DNA from: Astragalus membranaceus
Lineage: Eukaryota > Streptophyta > Magnoliopsida > Fabales > Fabaceae
Direction of reading: 5' to 3'
Assembly: GCA_039519185.1 (NCBI GenBank)
Contig: CM076849.1
Span: forward strand, 61,276,587-61,340,586
Length of the DNA stretch: 64,000 bases
Position numbers and translations under genes: made by a program. This document shows, piece after piece, positions 11,561 through 22,680 of this stretch. Position 1 is the first letter of the stretch; every line of letters starts with the position of its first letter. Below the pieces are notes generated by a model. It worked only from the letters and a program-made list of their open reading frames with translations, was not told where the DNA came from and made no database searches.

Positions 11561-12914
11561 GACTGTTCGAGAGAAAGAAATCCTTGAAGAGTTCCCCGGT
11601 GAAAAGTTGTTCGCAATTGCAGAGAGACTGTGGTTTGCCGACATAGCAAATTACAAGGCAGGCGGAATGGTCCCCGAAAACTTCACATGGCAACAAAAGA
11701 AGAAGTTCCTCCGTGATGTCCAACATTATCTTTGGGATGACCCCTTTCTCTTCAAGGTTGGAACAGATGGGCTCCTTAGAAGATGCATTTCTGGTAGTGA
11801 AAGTCAAAAGATTCTATGGCATTGTCATGATTCTCCATGTGGAGGTCACTACGATGGAGAACGCGCAGCTGCAAAAGTACTCCAATCTGGGTTTTATTGG
11901 CCATCCCTCTTTAAGGATGCGCAAAATCATGTAAAAAGTTGTGATAAGTGCCAAAGGACTGGTAATATTTCACGAAAGGGGGAGATGCCATTGAACCCTA
12001 TACTTGAAGTAGAAGTGTTTGAGTGTTGGGGCATTGACTTCATGGGACCCTTCCCACCATCTCATTCTTGTCAATATATCTTGGTGGCGGTGGACTATGT
12101 TTCTAAATGGGTGGAAGCCAGTGCCACTTCGAAAAATGATTCTCAAACTGTGGTTAAATTTGTAAAGAAAAACATTTTCTCAAGATTTGGTGTGCCAAGA
12201 GTCTTGATCAGTGATGGGGGTAGCCATTTTTGTAACACTCAGCTTAGCAATGTCCTATCCAGGTATAGTGTAAAGCACAAAGTGTCAACTCCTTATCATC
12301 CTCAGTGCAATGGTCAAGTAGAAGTGTCAAACAGAGAAATCAAGAGAATATTAGAGAAGACGGTGGGGAACTCAAGGAAGGATTGCGCAGTGAAGGTAGA
12401 TGATACACTGTGGGCATACAGGACAGCTTATAAGACACCCTTAGGTATGTCTCCTTACCAATTGGTTTATGGCAAATCTTATCATTTGCCGGTTGAATTG
12501 GAACACAAAGCATTTTGGGCGTTGAAGTTTTTGAATTTTGACCCCACATCAAGTGGAGATAAGAGAATCCTACAACTTCATGGGTTAGAGGAGATGTGCC
12601 TGCATGCATATGAGAATAACAAAATCTACAAGGAAAAGATGAAGGTGTATCACGACAAACACATTTCAAGGAAGGAATTTTACCCTGGACAACAAGTGTT
12701 GTTGTTTAACTCGAGACTCAAGTTGTTTCCAGGAAAACTGAAATCCTAGTGGTCGGGCCCATTTCTTGTTAAAGAAGTGACACCGTACGGAGCAATAGAA
12801 GTGGAAGAGCCAGAGTCCAAAAGATCTTTTAAGGTAAATGGACAACGACTCAAGCCATACCATGGTAAGGCGGTAGAAGAGGCTCAAATGGTTCTCATGA
12901 TAAGAGACCCATAG
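11561..12914 (+). pseudogene. pol: Athila copy 1 integrase
   Basis: Inserts element DNA into the chromosome. The HHCC zinc domain spans WHCHDSPCGGHYDGE to SCDKCQRTG (about 11817-11955). The D,D-35-E core has its first D in WGIDFMGPF (about 12034), its second in LISDGGSHF (about 12213) and the E in GQVEVSNREIK (about 12319). A TAG at 12747-12749 replaces a lysine codon kept in copy 2. The C-terminal domain continues to a natural stop near 12914. There is no chromodomain, as expected for Athila. Confidence 0.9.
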
Positions 12915-14247
12915 GGTCTAAAAGACGTCAAGCTAGTGACGTTAAAGAATCGCTTAGTGGGAGGCAGCCCATTGATGAGCACCTCTCTTCCTCTCCTTGA
13001 GCAGGGGGCTCACCTTATCACTATTACTTGTTTTGAGTTTTTTATCTTTCTTCCCTTTTGACTTTATTTTGCATTTGGTCTGTACTATATTGTTACAACT
13101 TATTCTGTGATATTGAGGTACCACTATCCTAAGCTTTCTAGAAGCAACTTCAATTATGATGATTTGTGGCATTTAGTCTAACATGTTTGCATTTTACCTT
13201 CTGATTACTAGCATGTCAATTTTTCTCATCAAGTTTTATCTGTGGTCATGACAAAAGCAGAGGAAGATCTGGATCATCTGTGGGCATTCTCTCGAGTGCA
13301 TCTCTTAACCCAACTGTGAGGTTTGAGCCCAAACACTTATTCTATTCATTGTGTGTATTCCTTGCCTGCTTTAGTCTCAGAACTTGCGCTGGTACTTAAC
13401 TATCTTACATGTGATTTACGCATACACTGAGGCAATTTTTTTTTTTTGGAACCCTTGAGCCTTTCACGCCACCTGAACTAAATGTTTATCCTTGTTAGCC
13501 CCTCTGAGCCTAATTGTTATTTTTGTGTTTTTTCTGCAAATCATAGCCTAGTTTTTCTTAACTTGGAGTTAGGTGGAACAAAAGTTTGAGAGTGGGAAAA
13601 ATGTTAAGTTTGGGGTTGCTCTAGGAATAGCAACATTCTAAGTTTGGGGTGGTATACAAGAGGAAGGAACATACAAAGAAAATAAAGAAAAAGAAAAAAA
13701 AATATATATATATATTTCAAAAAAAGTTATATATAAATAAATAAGTAAATAATTTCTTCTCTTGTGGAATGCTTTGGGGAAAATGGGTAAATGAGTGAGA
13801 TTGTTGAAATTGACAAAGAGAGAAGTAGGCCTAACTCCAACTTGTAACCTACTTATCCAAATGTTATCCACCCTTACCTAAGCCCTGTTACAACCTGGAA
13901 AGTCCTCAAATAGTGTGTATGTGTATCATGTGTATAGATGTGTATAGAAATTGTTCAAGCCTATGAAACGATGATGCAGGCATTGTGAATTGAGTGACCA
14001 CCTTAGACACTTCAAAGAGAGATTGGTGAGATGTGTGAAAAAGAGAGAACTTGAGAACGCTTGCCTGCTTATGATCTTGTATTTTCCAAATCGGTTGTCT
14101 TGCTACAGTATTAGGTTGATGATGATTTTTGATATGCTGTGTGGTTAACTGGTTTGTGTGGAATGTGTGACAGCTAAATTAAAAAAGTAGCCACAGCCTG
14201 AATTGAATGTTTGCTTGAGGACAAGCAAAAATTTAAGTTTGGGGTTG
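12915..14247 (+). other. Athila copy 1 noncoding 3' region with polypurine motifs
   Basis: This lies between pol and the 3' LTR, where many Athila elements carry an env-like frame. No such frame is visible. The motif AAGTTTGGGGT occurs at 13606-13616, 13640-13650 and 14235-14245; only the last abuts the LTR and serves as the usual polypurine tract. A poly-A/TATATA stretch lies at 13676-13750. The layout matches 48740-50062 in copy 2. Confidence 0.8.
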
Positions 14248-15527
14248 TGTTGACTCTCTGTCATATGATATAAGTTGCTCAATTTAAGAACCAAAACTGC
14301 ATGAGTTTGATTGTAAATTCTGTTGATTACCGGGGAATTAGCCTAGTTTAGATCAATGTATTAGGATTCATTTTGTAAGCTAATTCACTCACTCATGGTG
14401 CTAATTGCAATGGAAGACCTTCAAGTTGTCATAGCATCAACTAGGGAACCAGACATTTGCCTAGTGGTGCAATAGGAAGCTGAAGGAGAACTTTCTGTCA
14501 CTTTTCGCGTCGCGACCAGGAGGCGTCGCGTCGCGACGCAGCAGAAGTATTTCGCAGGATTTGTTTCTGGAAGATTTCGCGTCGCGACAAGGAGGCGTCG
14601 CGTCGCGACGCGACAGAAGTATTTCGCAGGATTTGTTTCTGGAAGATTTCGCGTCGCGACGGGTGTGGGTCGCGTCGCGATGGTGCGTAAAAATTAGGGT
14701 TTTTAAGGATTTTTCAGCGAAGTTTCGATGGTCTTGGTCATTGGAGCGCAGCTAGGGTTTGGAACAGCTTGGAGGTGCGATTTTGGAGTCTTCCAATCAC
14801 TTGGGAACAAGGATTGAAGGTTTCTATGGCTTCCTCTATTTGCTTCTTCTCTTTTATCTTATGTTGTACTCTTTTCACCATGTGTAACTAATTTCTTTTG
14901 ATTAGAGAGAGATGATTCTCCCCAACCCTATCTTATGGATTCTTGTTATGGTTAATACAATTAGTTGTTTAATTTATCATAAGTCTATACCTCTTGGTTT
15001 AATGCTTTATAGTTACATATGATAATTATAATGATTTAGGGTATGTGATCACATAGGGATATGGGTTGCATGCTTGATAAGGGGTTTTAGATCATAAACT
15101 TGTGATCACCATAGGAATGTGGGATTGGATTTATGAATTCTTATTTTCTAGGGTTCAAGGCTTTACCAATTGACATGATTCACCTAAGGAATTAGGGTAA
15201 CTCAATTAGGTAAAAGGGGTTTTGAGGCAAGGAATTGTCCTTAACCTACTTAGTGAATTGAATCTGGTATTTCAAACAATTAATTTGTGATTAGCTGAAG
15301 GTTCATAAGATAGGTGATGGGAGAGGATTCGACCCCTAATCGCTTGTCTTTATTCTGTTTTACAACCGTTTTATTTCGCGTCACTGAAATTCCAACTTAA
15401 TCCAGTTTTCACATCTAAGAGTTAATAACTTAGCCATTGTTAACAACACGCAATCCCTGTGGATACAACCGGTCTTACCGTTCTTTTATTACTTGCGACA
15501 TTTGGTACACTTGCCAAAAGTTTAACA
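14248..15527 (+). repeat. Athila copy 1 3' LTR
   Basis: It runs from TGTTGACTCTCTGTC to AAGTTTAACA. It is about 20 bp longer than the 5' LTR because the TCGCGTCGCGA cluster (14502-14680) holds one more palindrome unit (around 14580-14612). The short frame 14561-14755 is not a gene. Confidence 0.92.
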
Positions 15528-15532
15528 AGGGG

Positions 15533-15954
15533 TCTCGATAGAACTCGCTGAGACAAGTTGTCTCACCCAATCATTGTTGTTGTTTTTTTTCAGAGATGCA
15601 GGATAAGTTGAAGATGATGGGGCATGGGCCTGGAGCTAGATGAGGAGTTGCCGACGCTTTTAGTTATTCTGTCATGTATTTTCCTGTCAGTATCTTAGAC
15701 TGTTCGATTGTATGACTTACGTTTGTAAAAGTTGTAAATCGCTTCCGCAGACTTCTTATTTTGGTATTGAACACTAAGTTGAGTGATGTAAGGAACGAAT
15801 TTCAATTGTTCTAATTAAGTTATGTAAGTGCGCTTGATGTGTTTTGCATCAATGTTCAGTTTGTGTTCAATATATTAAAAAGGAAGTTACTCTGGTATAT
15901 GCCAGTAGTGCATTTCGGTAATTTCTACAAGTTAGAAATTATCGGGGTGTTACA
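15533..15954 (+). repeat. 3' LTR of the coding-free gypsy element, part 2
   Basis: This continues the LTR cut at 6030, starting GTCTCGATAGAACTCG and ending GGGTGTTACA. It aligns with 2914-3347 of the other LTR. GAACC follows at 15955-15959 and closes the target duplication. Confidence 0.88.
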
Positions 15955-16752
15955 GAACCTGTGACGGTTGCATATGCTGCTCAGAGTAAAGGTAAAGGCC
16001 GTGATATGCGATAGGTCCAATGATTTTCTTGCAAACAGTTTGGACATGTTTCTCGAGTTGCCCGATGAAGTCTTGCAATTACAGCAAACAACAGGGTCAT
16101 ATCATCTCTGACTGCCCCACGTGTCCCCCACGGCCAACACAACGTAAGGTGCAGGCACTTCATGCCACTACCACTACAGCTGGCAGTTCTTCCACCACGG
16201 GTGCATCTGATGCTAGTTCTTTACACCCTGATTTGATTCAACAAATGGTACTTTCTGCTCTTTCAGCCTTGGGAATTACTGGTAAGTCTTCTTTCGTTTC
16301 TCGTCCATGGTTACTTGACTCTGGTGCATCAAACCACATGACGAGTTCCTCTGAACACTTGCACAATTTACATCCTTATACTGGTAGTCAGAAAATTAAA
16401 CTTGCTGATGGTATTACACTTCCTATAACTAATGTTGGTGACATCGACTCTAAGTTTCGAAATGTGCTTGTATCACCTGGACTTGCTTCCAATTTATTGT
16501 CTGCTGGTCCATTAGTGGATGACGGTTGTGATGTTAATCTTACTCGGGCTGCTGTTTCCACTCCAGTTTATTTCTAGTCATTTATCTCTTGCTTGTACTA
16601 CTTTCTTGAATTCATGTGAGGATTGACATAGGAAATTGGGCCATCCAAACTCTGTTGTTTTATCTCACTTATTTTAGACTGGTTTGTTGGGTACTAAATC
16701 TGTTGATTCTAGTGCCTCTATTTCATGTGCTGTATGCAAATTAGCTAAAGGG
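15955..16752 (+). pseudogene. gag-pol: copia gag end, zinc knuckle, protease and GAG-pre-integrase, broken
   Basis: This continues the copia element of 868-1487. The sequence PVTVAYAAQSKGKGRD leads into knuckle remnants (FSCKQFGHVS, then CNYSKQQGHIISDCP, with a Cys changed to Ser). The aspartic protease motif WLLDSGASNHMT lies near 16308-16344. Stops and frameshifts interrupt the knuckle, and the frame 16020-16577 carries the protease. The GAG-pre-integrase motif HRKLGHPNSVVLSHL, with a CAVCKLAKG zinc end, runs to about 16752 across two stops. The homology then stops abruptly; integrase and RT are absent. Confidence 0.85.
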
Positions 16753-16957
16753 TCAATAGCCATTTTGGTCCCTGGAAGTGTAACTCGCTGTCAATTTGGT
16801 CCCTCATTCGAGCGAAAATGCAAAAAGGTCCCTCAATGTGTAATCCGTCTGTCACGTTAGTCCCTCCCGTTAATGTGCTTCGTTAACTCCATCAATGTGG
16901 CATGTTTATCTCATTTTAGTCCCTGAAAGATGTCACTTACTGTCATTTTAGTCCCTG
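16753..16957. repeat. Mutator-like terminal fragment with GGTCCCT motifs
   Basis: It begins GGTCAATAGCCATTTTGGTC and repeats TTTGGTCCCT/TTTAGTCCCTG several times, like the termini of Mutator-type and foldback elements common in legumes and like those at 51995, 53712 and 39520. No matching right terminus is visible, so it is a one-sided fragment wedged between copia and CACTA sequence. Confidence 0.45.
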
Positions 16958-17722
16958 AAACATTTAGCCTCGGGTGTTTAAATACCCGACGCTAAAGGTC
17001 ATGTATTATTATTTTCATCGCATACACTACTCTTCGCATTCTCACTCTCACTCTCTGAACTGTCTCGCTCTCTCAAGGCACTCGCTTTCTCTCTGGACCT
17101 CTATCTTCCTCGCCGTCGATTCTTGGCTCGTCGTCGCCATTGCTCTCGTCGTCGACGTTGCTCTCGTCGTCGCCTTTACTCCTTTTTTGGTGCTTGAAAT
17201 CGTAGACAGTGCTCTCACTCTCTGAGGTCTCTCACTCTTTCAACAATACGACACTCTCACTCTCTGAACACGACGAACACGACGCTCTCACCGTTCTCAA
17301 CTCTCGCTGTCGCCTTCCTCGCTGTCGTTTCAGTGCAAATATATTCAAAACCCTAAGTTTTCAAAACAGCCTCCTCTTAAGCACAACCTCTGTGAAGTCT
17401 TCTCCGTCGTCGCACCTGGTTCGTATTCTTCTCTGGTTTGATTAATTGCTTCTATTTTGTTCTAAACCCCAAATTTTAATTTTTCTGATTCGTCATTTTT
17501 GTGTTGAACAAAGTCTATCACAGTGATAAAAAGTTCACCCTCATCACCTATTCACCTACTGAACTTGTGAGTATCTCGCTCTTGGTTGCTGTGTGTTCTA
17601 CCTTTATATTCATTGATACATTGTTTACTCATTATTTGCAAGTTTTTGGTCAATATTATACATTCTAACAAATAATAAGACTAACTATTGGAATGCACTT
17701 CTTTTTGATGGAAGTGTGTGAT
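16958..17722 (+). other. CACTA 5' subterminal motif and leader remnant
   Basis: The first 40 bases contain an inverted pair, TTTAGCCTCGGG and CCCGACGCTAAA, of the same type as the 3' subterminal repeats at 33436-34066. A CT-rich leader (CTCTCACTCTCTGAAC-type) follows from 17030 to about 17420. The short frames 16974-17445 look like chance open frames in CT-rich DNA. The stretch ends at the join to Tekay pol at about 17722. Confidence 0.6.
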
Positions 17723-19608
17723 GGAAGGTGATTGCTTATGCGTCGAGGCAGTTAAGGATTCATGAGAAGAATTATCCAACGCATGATTTGGAGTTGGCTG
17801 CAGTAGTCTTTGTGTTGAAGATTTGGAGGCACTATTTGTATGGTTCCAGATTTGAGGTGTTCGGTGATCATAAGAGTTTGAAATATTTGTTTGACCAGAA
17901 GGAGCCGAATATGAGGCAGCGAAGGTGGTTGGAATTGTTGAAAGACTATGATTTCGGTTTGAACTATCATCCAGGCAAAGCTAATGTCATGGCTGATGCT
18001 TTAAGTCGGAAGTCCTTGCATATGTCGGCAATGATGGCTAAGGAGTTAGAGTTGATTGAGGAATTCAGGGATTTGAGTTTGGTTTGTGAAGTGTCGCTTC
18101 AGAGTGTTAAGTTGGGTATGTTGAAGATTAATAATGAGTTCCTTGACAGTATCAGAGGAGCCCAGAAGCTGGATATCAAATTGGTGGATTTGATGGTCGG
18201 GGATGATCAGCCTGAGGGTAGTGACTTTAAGTTGGATGCGCATGGTGTTTTGAGATTCCGTGATAGAATTTGTATTCCTGAAGACGCAGAGCTGAAGAGA
18301 GCAATTTTAGAAGAGGGTCATCGAAGTAAGTTAAGTATTCATCCGGGAGCTACGAAGATGTATCAAGATCTGAAGAAGTTGTTTTGGTGGCCTGGTATGA
18401 AGCGAGATGTGGCGCAGTTCGTTTATGCATGTTTGACTTGCCAGAAGTCAAAGGTGGAGCATCAGAAGCCTGCTGGACTGATGCAACCGTTAGAAATTCC
18501 GGAGTGGAAATGGGATAGCATTTCGATGGATTTTGTAACGGGATTGCCTAATACTGCGAAAGGGTATGATGCAATTTGGGTGATTGTTGACAGGTTAACG
18601 AAATCGTCTCATTTTGTTCCTATCAGCATCACGTATCCGGTGTCGAAGTTGGCAGAGATTTATATCCGGGAGATTGTGAAGCTTCATGGAGTTCCTAAGA
18701 GTATTGTTTCGGATAGAGATCCGAGGTTCACTTCAGATTTCTGGAAGAGTTTGCAAGAAAAGTTGGGGTCTAAGTTGAGGTTGAGTTCGGCATACCATCC
18801 TCAGACAGATGGTCAGTCAGAAAGGACAATTCGGTCATTAGAAGACTTGTTGAGGGCTTGTGTTTTGGAGCAAGGAGGTTCGTGGGATTCCTACCTTCCA
18901 GTGATAGAGTTCACGTACAACAATAGTTACCATTCTAGTATTGGGATGGCACCTTTTGAGGCATTGTATGGTCGGAAGTGTAGAACCCTGTTGTGTTGGT
19001 ATGAATCTGGAGAGAGTGTGGTGCTTTGACCGGAAATTGTTCGAGAGACAACCGAGAAGATAAAGTTGATCCGTGAGAAGATGAAGGCTTCGTAGAGTCG
19101 TCAGAAGAGTTATCACGACAAGAGGAGAAAAGATTTAGAGTTCCAGGAAGGTGAGCATGTATTTTTGAGAGTTACTCCAGTGACCGGTGTTGGCCGTGCT
19201 TTGAAGTCGAAGAAGTTCACTCCTAGATTCATTGGTCCTTATCAGATTTCTGGGAGAGTTGGGAATGTGGCGTATAGAGTGGCTTTGCCGCCAAATCTTT
19301 TGAATTTGCATGACGTGTTTCATGTGTCGCAACTTCGGAAGTATGTTTCGAATCCATCTAATGTGATCCACATGGATGATGTGGAGGTGCGGGATAATCT
19401 CACGGTGGAGACGATGCATGTGCGGATTGAAGACCATGAGGTGAAGGTGTTAAGAGGCAAAGAAATTGCATTGGTGAAGGTGGTCTGGCTAGGAGCTGCT
19501 AGTGAGAGCATGACTTGGGAGTTGGAGAGTAAGATGCGGGAGTCCTATGCCGAGCTGTTTGATTCAGGTGAGTTTTCAAGGACGAAAACATTCTAAGTGG
19601 GGGAGAGT
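17723..19608 (+). pseudogene. pol: Tekay chromovirus pol fragment (RNase H to chromodomain)
   Basis: A 5'-truncated copy of the pol frame found whole at 22761-24950, nearly identical to it. It starts inside RNase H (IAYASRQLRIHEKNYPTHD). It has the integrase zinc domain, the core, and the C-terminal chromodomain-like segment ending near 19596. A TGA at 19027-19029 and a TAG near 19094 interrupt it. The left break at about 17722 joins CACTA leader sequence at shared bases GATGGAAGGTG/GATGGGAAGGTG, which suggests a microhomology-mediated deletion that removed the 5' part of this copy and the original insertion boundary. A polypurine tract AAGTGGGGGAGAG precedes the LTR. Confidence 0.88.
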
Positions 19609-20378
19609 TGTAACGCCCAAATATTTAATTAAATTATTTAATTAAATATTTAGGTATTCAATTATTTATTTATTTATTTTAGTTGGTGTAATTATAATAG
19701 CGTTTGATTAAGAGGTGTATAATCGAATATTAGGGGATGGTGTTAGTGATCGGGCTTAAGCTGGAGGAAGGCCCGTGATCCATGAGCCCACTAGCTAGGC
19801 ACATAGGTGAAGCACCTAGACTAGGGTTTTGGCTCATTTGCGAATTGCTTTGAGAAAAAGAAAAGAGAGGTTGCGAAATAGAGGAGAGAAAGAGAGAAGA
19901 GGAGTTCGCGCATCTAAGGGAGAAGAGAAGGAGGAAGAGTTCGCGAATCAAGGAGAAGAGAAGAGGCGCCATTGTTGCTGAGGTTTTGTTGGTGACTTGA
20001 TCAAGAGAATTGGTGCTCTCCTACTATAAGGTAAGGGTGGGGTTCTTCCTTATAATGAGGTTTTTATGATGGGGTTATGTGGGAATAGGTCCTATGATGC
20101 CTAGGGTTCGATTTTGATGTTGAGTTGATGATAGTTATATCATGATTATGTTAATTGAAATGTTGGCTTGATTTGGTGATTGTTGTGACTCAAAGAAATT
20201 GGTGATTCCTTGTTGTTATTCCTAATTGCATGTTAGGTGTTTGATTAAATGTTGTTTGGTGTTGTAATTGGCAATTCATGATAATTGACATTGGGATTTA
20301 AGAATTGGTGAACTAAATTGGTGACTAAATCGAATTGGTGGTTTAACGTGGTGAAATTCTGAAATTTTGGGTCCCTAG

Positions 20379-20973
20379 GGCGCCATGGACGCCAAATGTT
20401 GTTGCTGTCCCTGTTACAGAAAATGGCGCCCTGTGCCTGGGCGCCATCCTTGGTCATGTTGCGTTCGGTGCTGTGTTGCAGTAAACGGCGCCCTCTGCCT
20501 GGGCGCCACATTCTGGGTGTGTTGCGTTTTCTGCTGTGTTGCTGTTTTAGGCGCCCAGTGCCTGGGCGCCGTGTCTGGTGCGTGTTCCCTATGCCATGTT
20601 TCGTTTTCTGTTGTGCTGTAGGCTGTCTGGGCGCCAAGGGCGCCAATTCCTGTGCCATGTTGCGTTTTTGCTGTGTTTCAGGTGGTCTGGGCGCCAAGGG
20701 CGCCATCTCCTGCAGTGTTGCTAGGCGCCCTGCTCCTGGGCGCCAGATTCAGTGTGTTGCCTGTTGTTGGGCGCCCTGCTCCTGGGCGCCAATTTTTCTG
20801 TGTGGCTGTTCCCTGCTAGGCGCCCTGTGCATGGGCGCCGTGTCTGGAGTGTGCTCCACGTTGTGTTGCATTGCTGTTCCGTGTTCCTGAGTTCTCTGGG
20901 CGCCAAGGGCGCCAGTTTTCTGTGTGTTGGCCAGATTTTGAGTGTTGCCCCTAGGCGCCCTGTGCCTGGGCAC
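20379..20973. repeat. GGCGCC palindrome array in Tekay LTR
   Basis: About twenty GGCGCC hexamers occur as pairs separated by about 8 bases, such as GGCGCCCTGTGCCTGGGCGC. The pairs recur every 45-70 bases with the spacer GTGTTGCGTTTTCTGCTGTG between them. Two pairs at 20627-20705 have the variant form GGGCGCCAAGGGCGCCA. The composition is far richer in G and C than the flanks. Each pair could form a hairpin. Confidence 0.88.
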
Positions 20974-21259
20974 CATTTTCAGGATGTCTCTCAGTTTTGT
21001 TCCTATTTTGTTTTTGCAATATCTTTTGACTTGGGTGTCCGATTTAGACGTTTCAAAATGTTTTGGAAAGCTTATTCAGAGGCCTAGCTGAATATTCTAA
21101 TTTGAGGCACAGTAGTCTACTTTTCTGGAAAATTGGTAACAGTTGGCTTAGTCGTTAAATGTTGCAGTTTTTGGAAAAAGAAAAATTGTCGCATCTCAAT
21201 TATTTTGGAAAATTGTCGTCGTTCCAATATTTTGGAAACTTGTTGTCATCTTGGTGTCT

Positions 21260-21640
21260 TGGTGCTGTTTGAGCTAGGTGGGAAGGCTCAAACCTTGGTG
21301 TTGTTGGAGCTAGGTGTGAAGGCTCCGAATCTTGGTGTTCCGTTGTCTCGGGTAGTTTGGTGTTTCGATGTCGTTGGGCTAGGTGTGAAAGCTCAACTTT
21401 GGTGATTATTCGGTGATTAATTTTTGGTGTGTCACATTGTGACTATTTTGGATGATTGTCTGTGTGCATTCATGGTGTCGCATACAGCATGTGCATTATT
21501 TTGGTGAAGGCCTTTGGTCTTGGAGCTAGGTGTGAAAGCTCAATTTTTCTAAAAACTAGTGAGCCGGGTGTGAAAGCTCAACTTTTGGGGAATTGGTGAG
21601 CCGGGTGTGAAAGCTCTCAATTTTGGTGACGCCTCTATTT
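21260..21640. repeat. GAGC(T/C)AGGTGTGAAAGCTC hairpin repeats in Tekay LTR
   Basis: The unit GAGCTAGGTGTGAAAGCTC and close variants (GAGCCGGGTGTGAAAGCTC, GGGCTAGGTGTGAAAGCTC) occur about six times. Each unit has GAGC/GCTC ends that can pair. The same block, shortened by a deletion, lies at about 26290-26620 in the right LTR. The purpose is unknown. Confidence 0.75.
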
Positions 21641-22272
21641 ACAGGCAAAACTTTTGGTGATTTGGTACCACATGCATATGCCCGTTGGTGTGGGTTGCAT
21701 TCATGCATTAACATGACATTTGGTGACTGATTGTGGTGTTTATAATTTGACGTGTGTATATGATTAGATGTGTGTATTGGAGTGGTAGATATAGTTGTCA
21801 TATTCTAGCATATTCCTTATCATTTTACGCTATTATATTGAAGATATCTCACCCCTTCTGTTTGAATGTTACCCCTATGCGGTAACGTGCAGGTGATTGC
21901 GAGTGAAGGCCTAGTTACCTTCGCTATTCTGAGTCGGTGTCTTGCTTTAATATGTAACACTCAAGGGGGGGGGGGGGAAACGAACCTAGACTTTGGCTGT
22001 TGCATTTTTATTATTTGGAGTCCATTCAGGACGTTATTATTTTATGTTTTGGAACTTATTTATATTCCGCTGCGTGGTGATGTATTTTTCTGGCGATGTA
22101 GTTAACTGAACTGGTGTTATGGGCTTCGTCCCTTTTTGACAAAGTATTATATATCGTATGTGATGTTTTGAACTATCAATGAATGTGTGACATCTCTTTT
22201 CGAAGTATGAAAATTTTTTATAACTCTGATTTTATTAGATAGTTACCGGGTAGAAAAGGGGTGTTACATTAG

Positions 22273-22286
22273 TGGTATCAAAGCAA
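22273..22286 (+). other. Tekay primer-binding site (initiator Met tRNA)
   Basis: TGGTATCAAAGCAA lies four bases after the LTR and differs at one base from the usual TGGTATCAGAGCA. It would prime minus-strand synthesis. Confidence 0.8.
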
Positions 22287-22391
22287 AAGTTCGGTCTGTC
22301 CGGCCAAGTTGTCCTAGTCGTAGTGTCAATTGACAATGGTGTGTTGTCAATTATATCAGACTGTTGTTTGTTTTGTAGCAAGTGAGTTGAA

Positions 22392-22680
22392 ATGGCTGGG
22401 AGGAACGATACTGCAATTGCTGCTGCTTTAGCTGCTATGGCGCAGGCTGTGCAAAATCAACAGAATGTTGGTGAGAATGCTGGGTCTCGGAGTTTGGCTT
22501 CCTTTCAGAGAGAGAATCCGCTTACCTTCAAGGGCAAGTATGATCCCGATGGTGCTTTAGCTTGGTTGAAATAAATGGAGAGGATTTTTTCGAGTGATGG
22601 ATTGCACTCCAGCACAGAATGTCCGCTTTGGTACGCATATGCTGGCTGAGGAAGCTGATGATTGGTTGTTAGAGGCTGTA
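22392..22680 (+). pseudogene. gag: Tekay gag, N-terminal remnant
   Basis: The ATG at 22392 begins MAGRNDTAIAAALAAMAQAV, a typical chromovirus gag N-terminus, followed by a FQRENPLTFKGKYDPDGALA segment. A TAA at 22572-22574 stops it, and about 100 further bases are still gag-like. At about 22680 the sequence jumps to the end of reverse transcriptase, so the rest of gag, the protease and the catalytic RT are deleted. Confidence 0.8.

Larger units (their letters stand above)
6031..15527 (+). mobile_element. Athila-type Ty3/gypsy retrotransposon, copy 1
   Basis: This is a complete element with 1260- and 1280-bp LTRs (TGTTGACT..TTTAACA), a perfect 5-bp target duplication AGGGG (6026-6030 and 15528-15532), a TGGCGCC-type primer site, gag, protease, reverse transcriptase, RNase H, integrase and a 1.3-kb noncoding 3' region. 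It sits in the 3' LTR of the 2227-15954 element. By eye its LTRs differ at about 30 positions plus indels, so it is clearly older than the copy at 42286-51342. Several nonsense and frameshift lesions make it defective. Confidence 0.93.
2227..15954 (+). mobile_element. coding-free long-LTR Ty3/gypsy element (host of Athila copy 1)
   Basis: Two related LTRs (2227-3347; 4026-15954, interrupted) start TGTAAC and end GTTACA. They flank an internal region of only about 680 bp with no coding capacity. The target duplication GAACC is perfect (2222-2226 and 15955-15959) and lies in copia gag. The primer site matches initiator tRNA-Met, and the end of the internal part (GGACAAAATCTTTC, AAGTTGGGGTGA) resembles chromovirus/Tekay elements. 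It must have moved with proteins from a relative, or it lost its genes after insertion. It is older than the Athila element it contains. Confidence 0.85.
19609..22268 (+). repeat. Tekay LTR, middle copy (2660 bp)
   Basis: It runs from TGTAACGCCC to GGGTGTTACA. It serves as 3' LTR for the left pol fragment and 5' LTR for the right unit. It contains a GGCGCC palindrome array (20379-20973) and a second array of GAGC..GCTC hairpins (21260-21640). The frames 20245-21087 on both strands are cysteine- or arginine-rich by-products of the array, not genes. Confidence 0.9.

Noticed and set aside
12915..14247. Possible env-like gene of Athila copy 1
   Set aside because: No frame longer than about 80 residues and no transmembrane or signal pattern; the same region of copy 2 is also noncoding.
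20245..21087. Several overlapping Cys/Arg-rich and Pro/Gln-rich open frames (also 25586-26408)
   Set aside because: They arise from the GGCGCC palindrome array, which reads open on both strands; the two LTR copies differ by frame-disrupting deletions.
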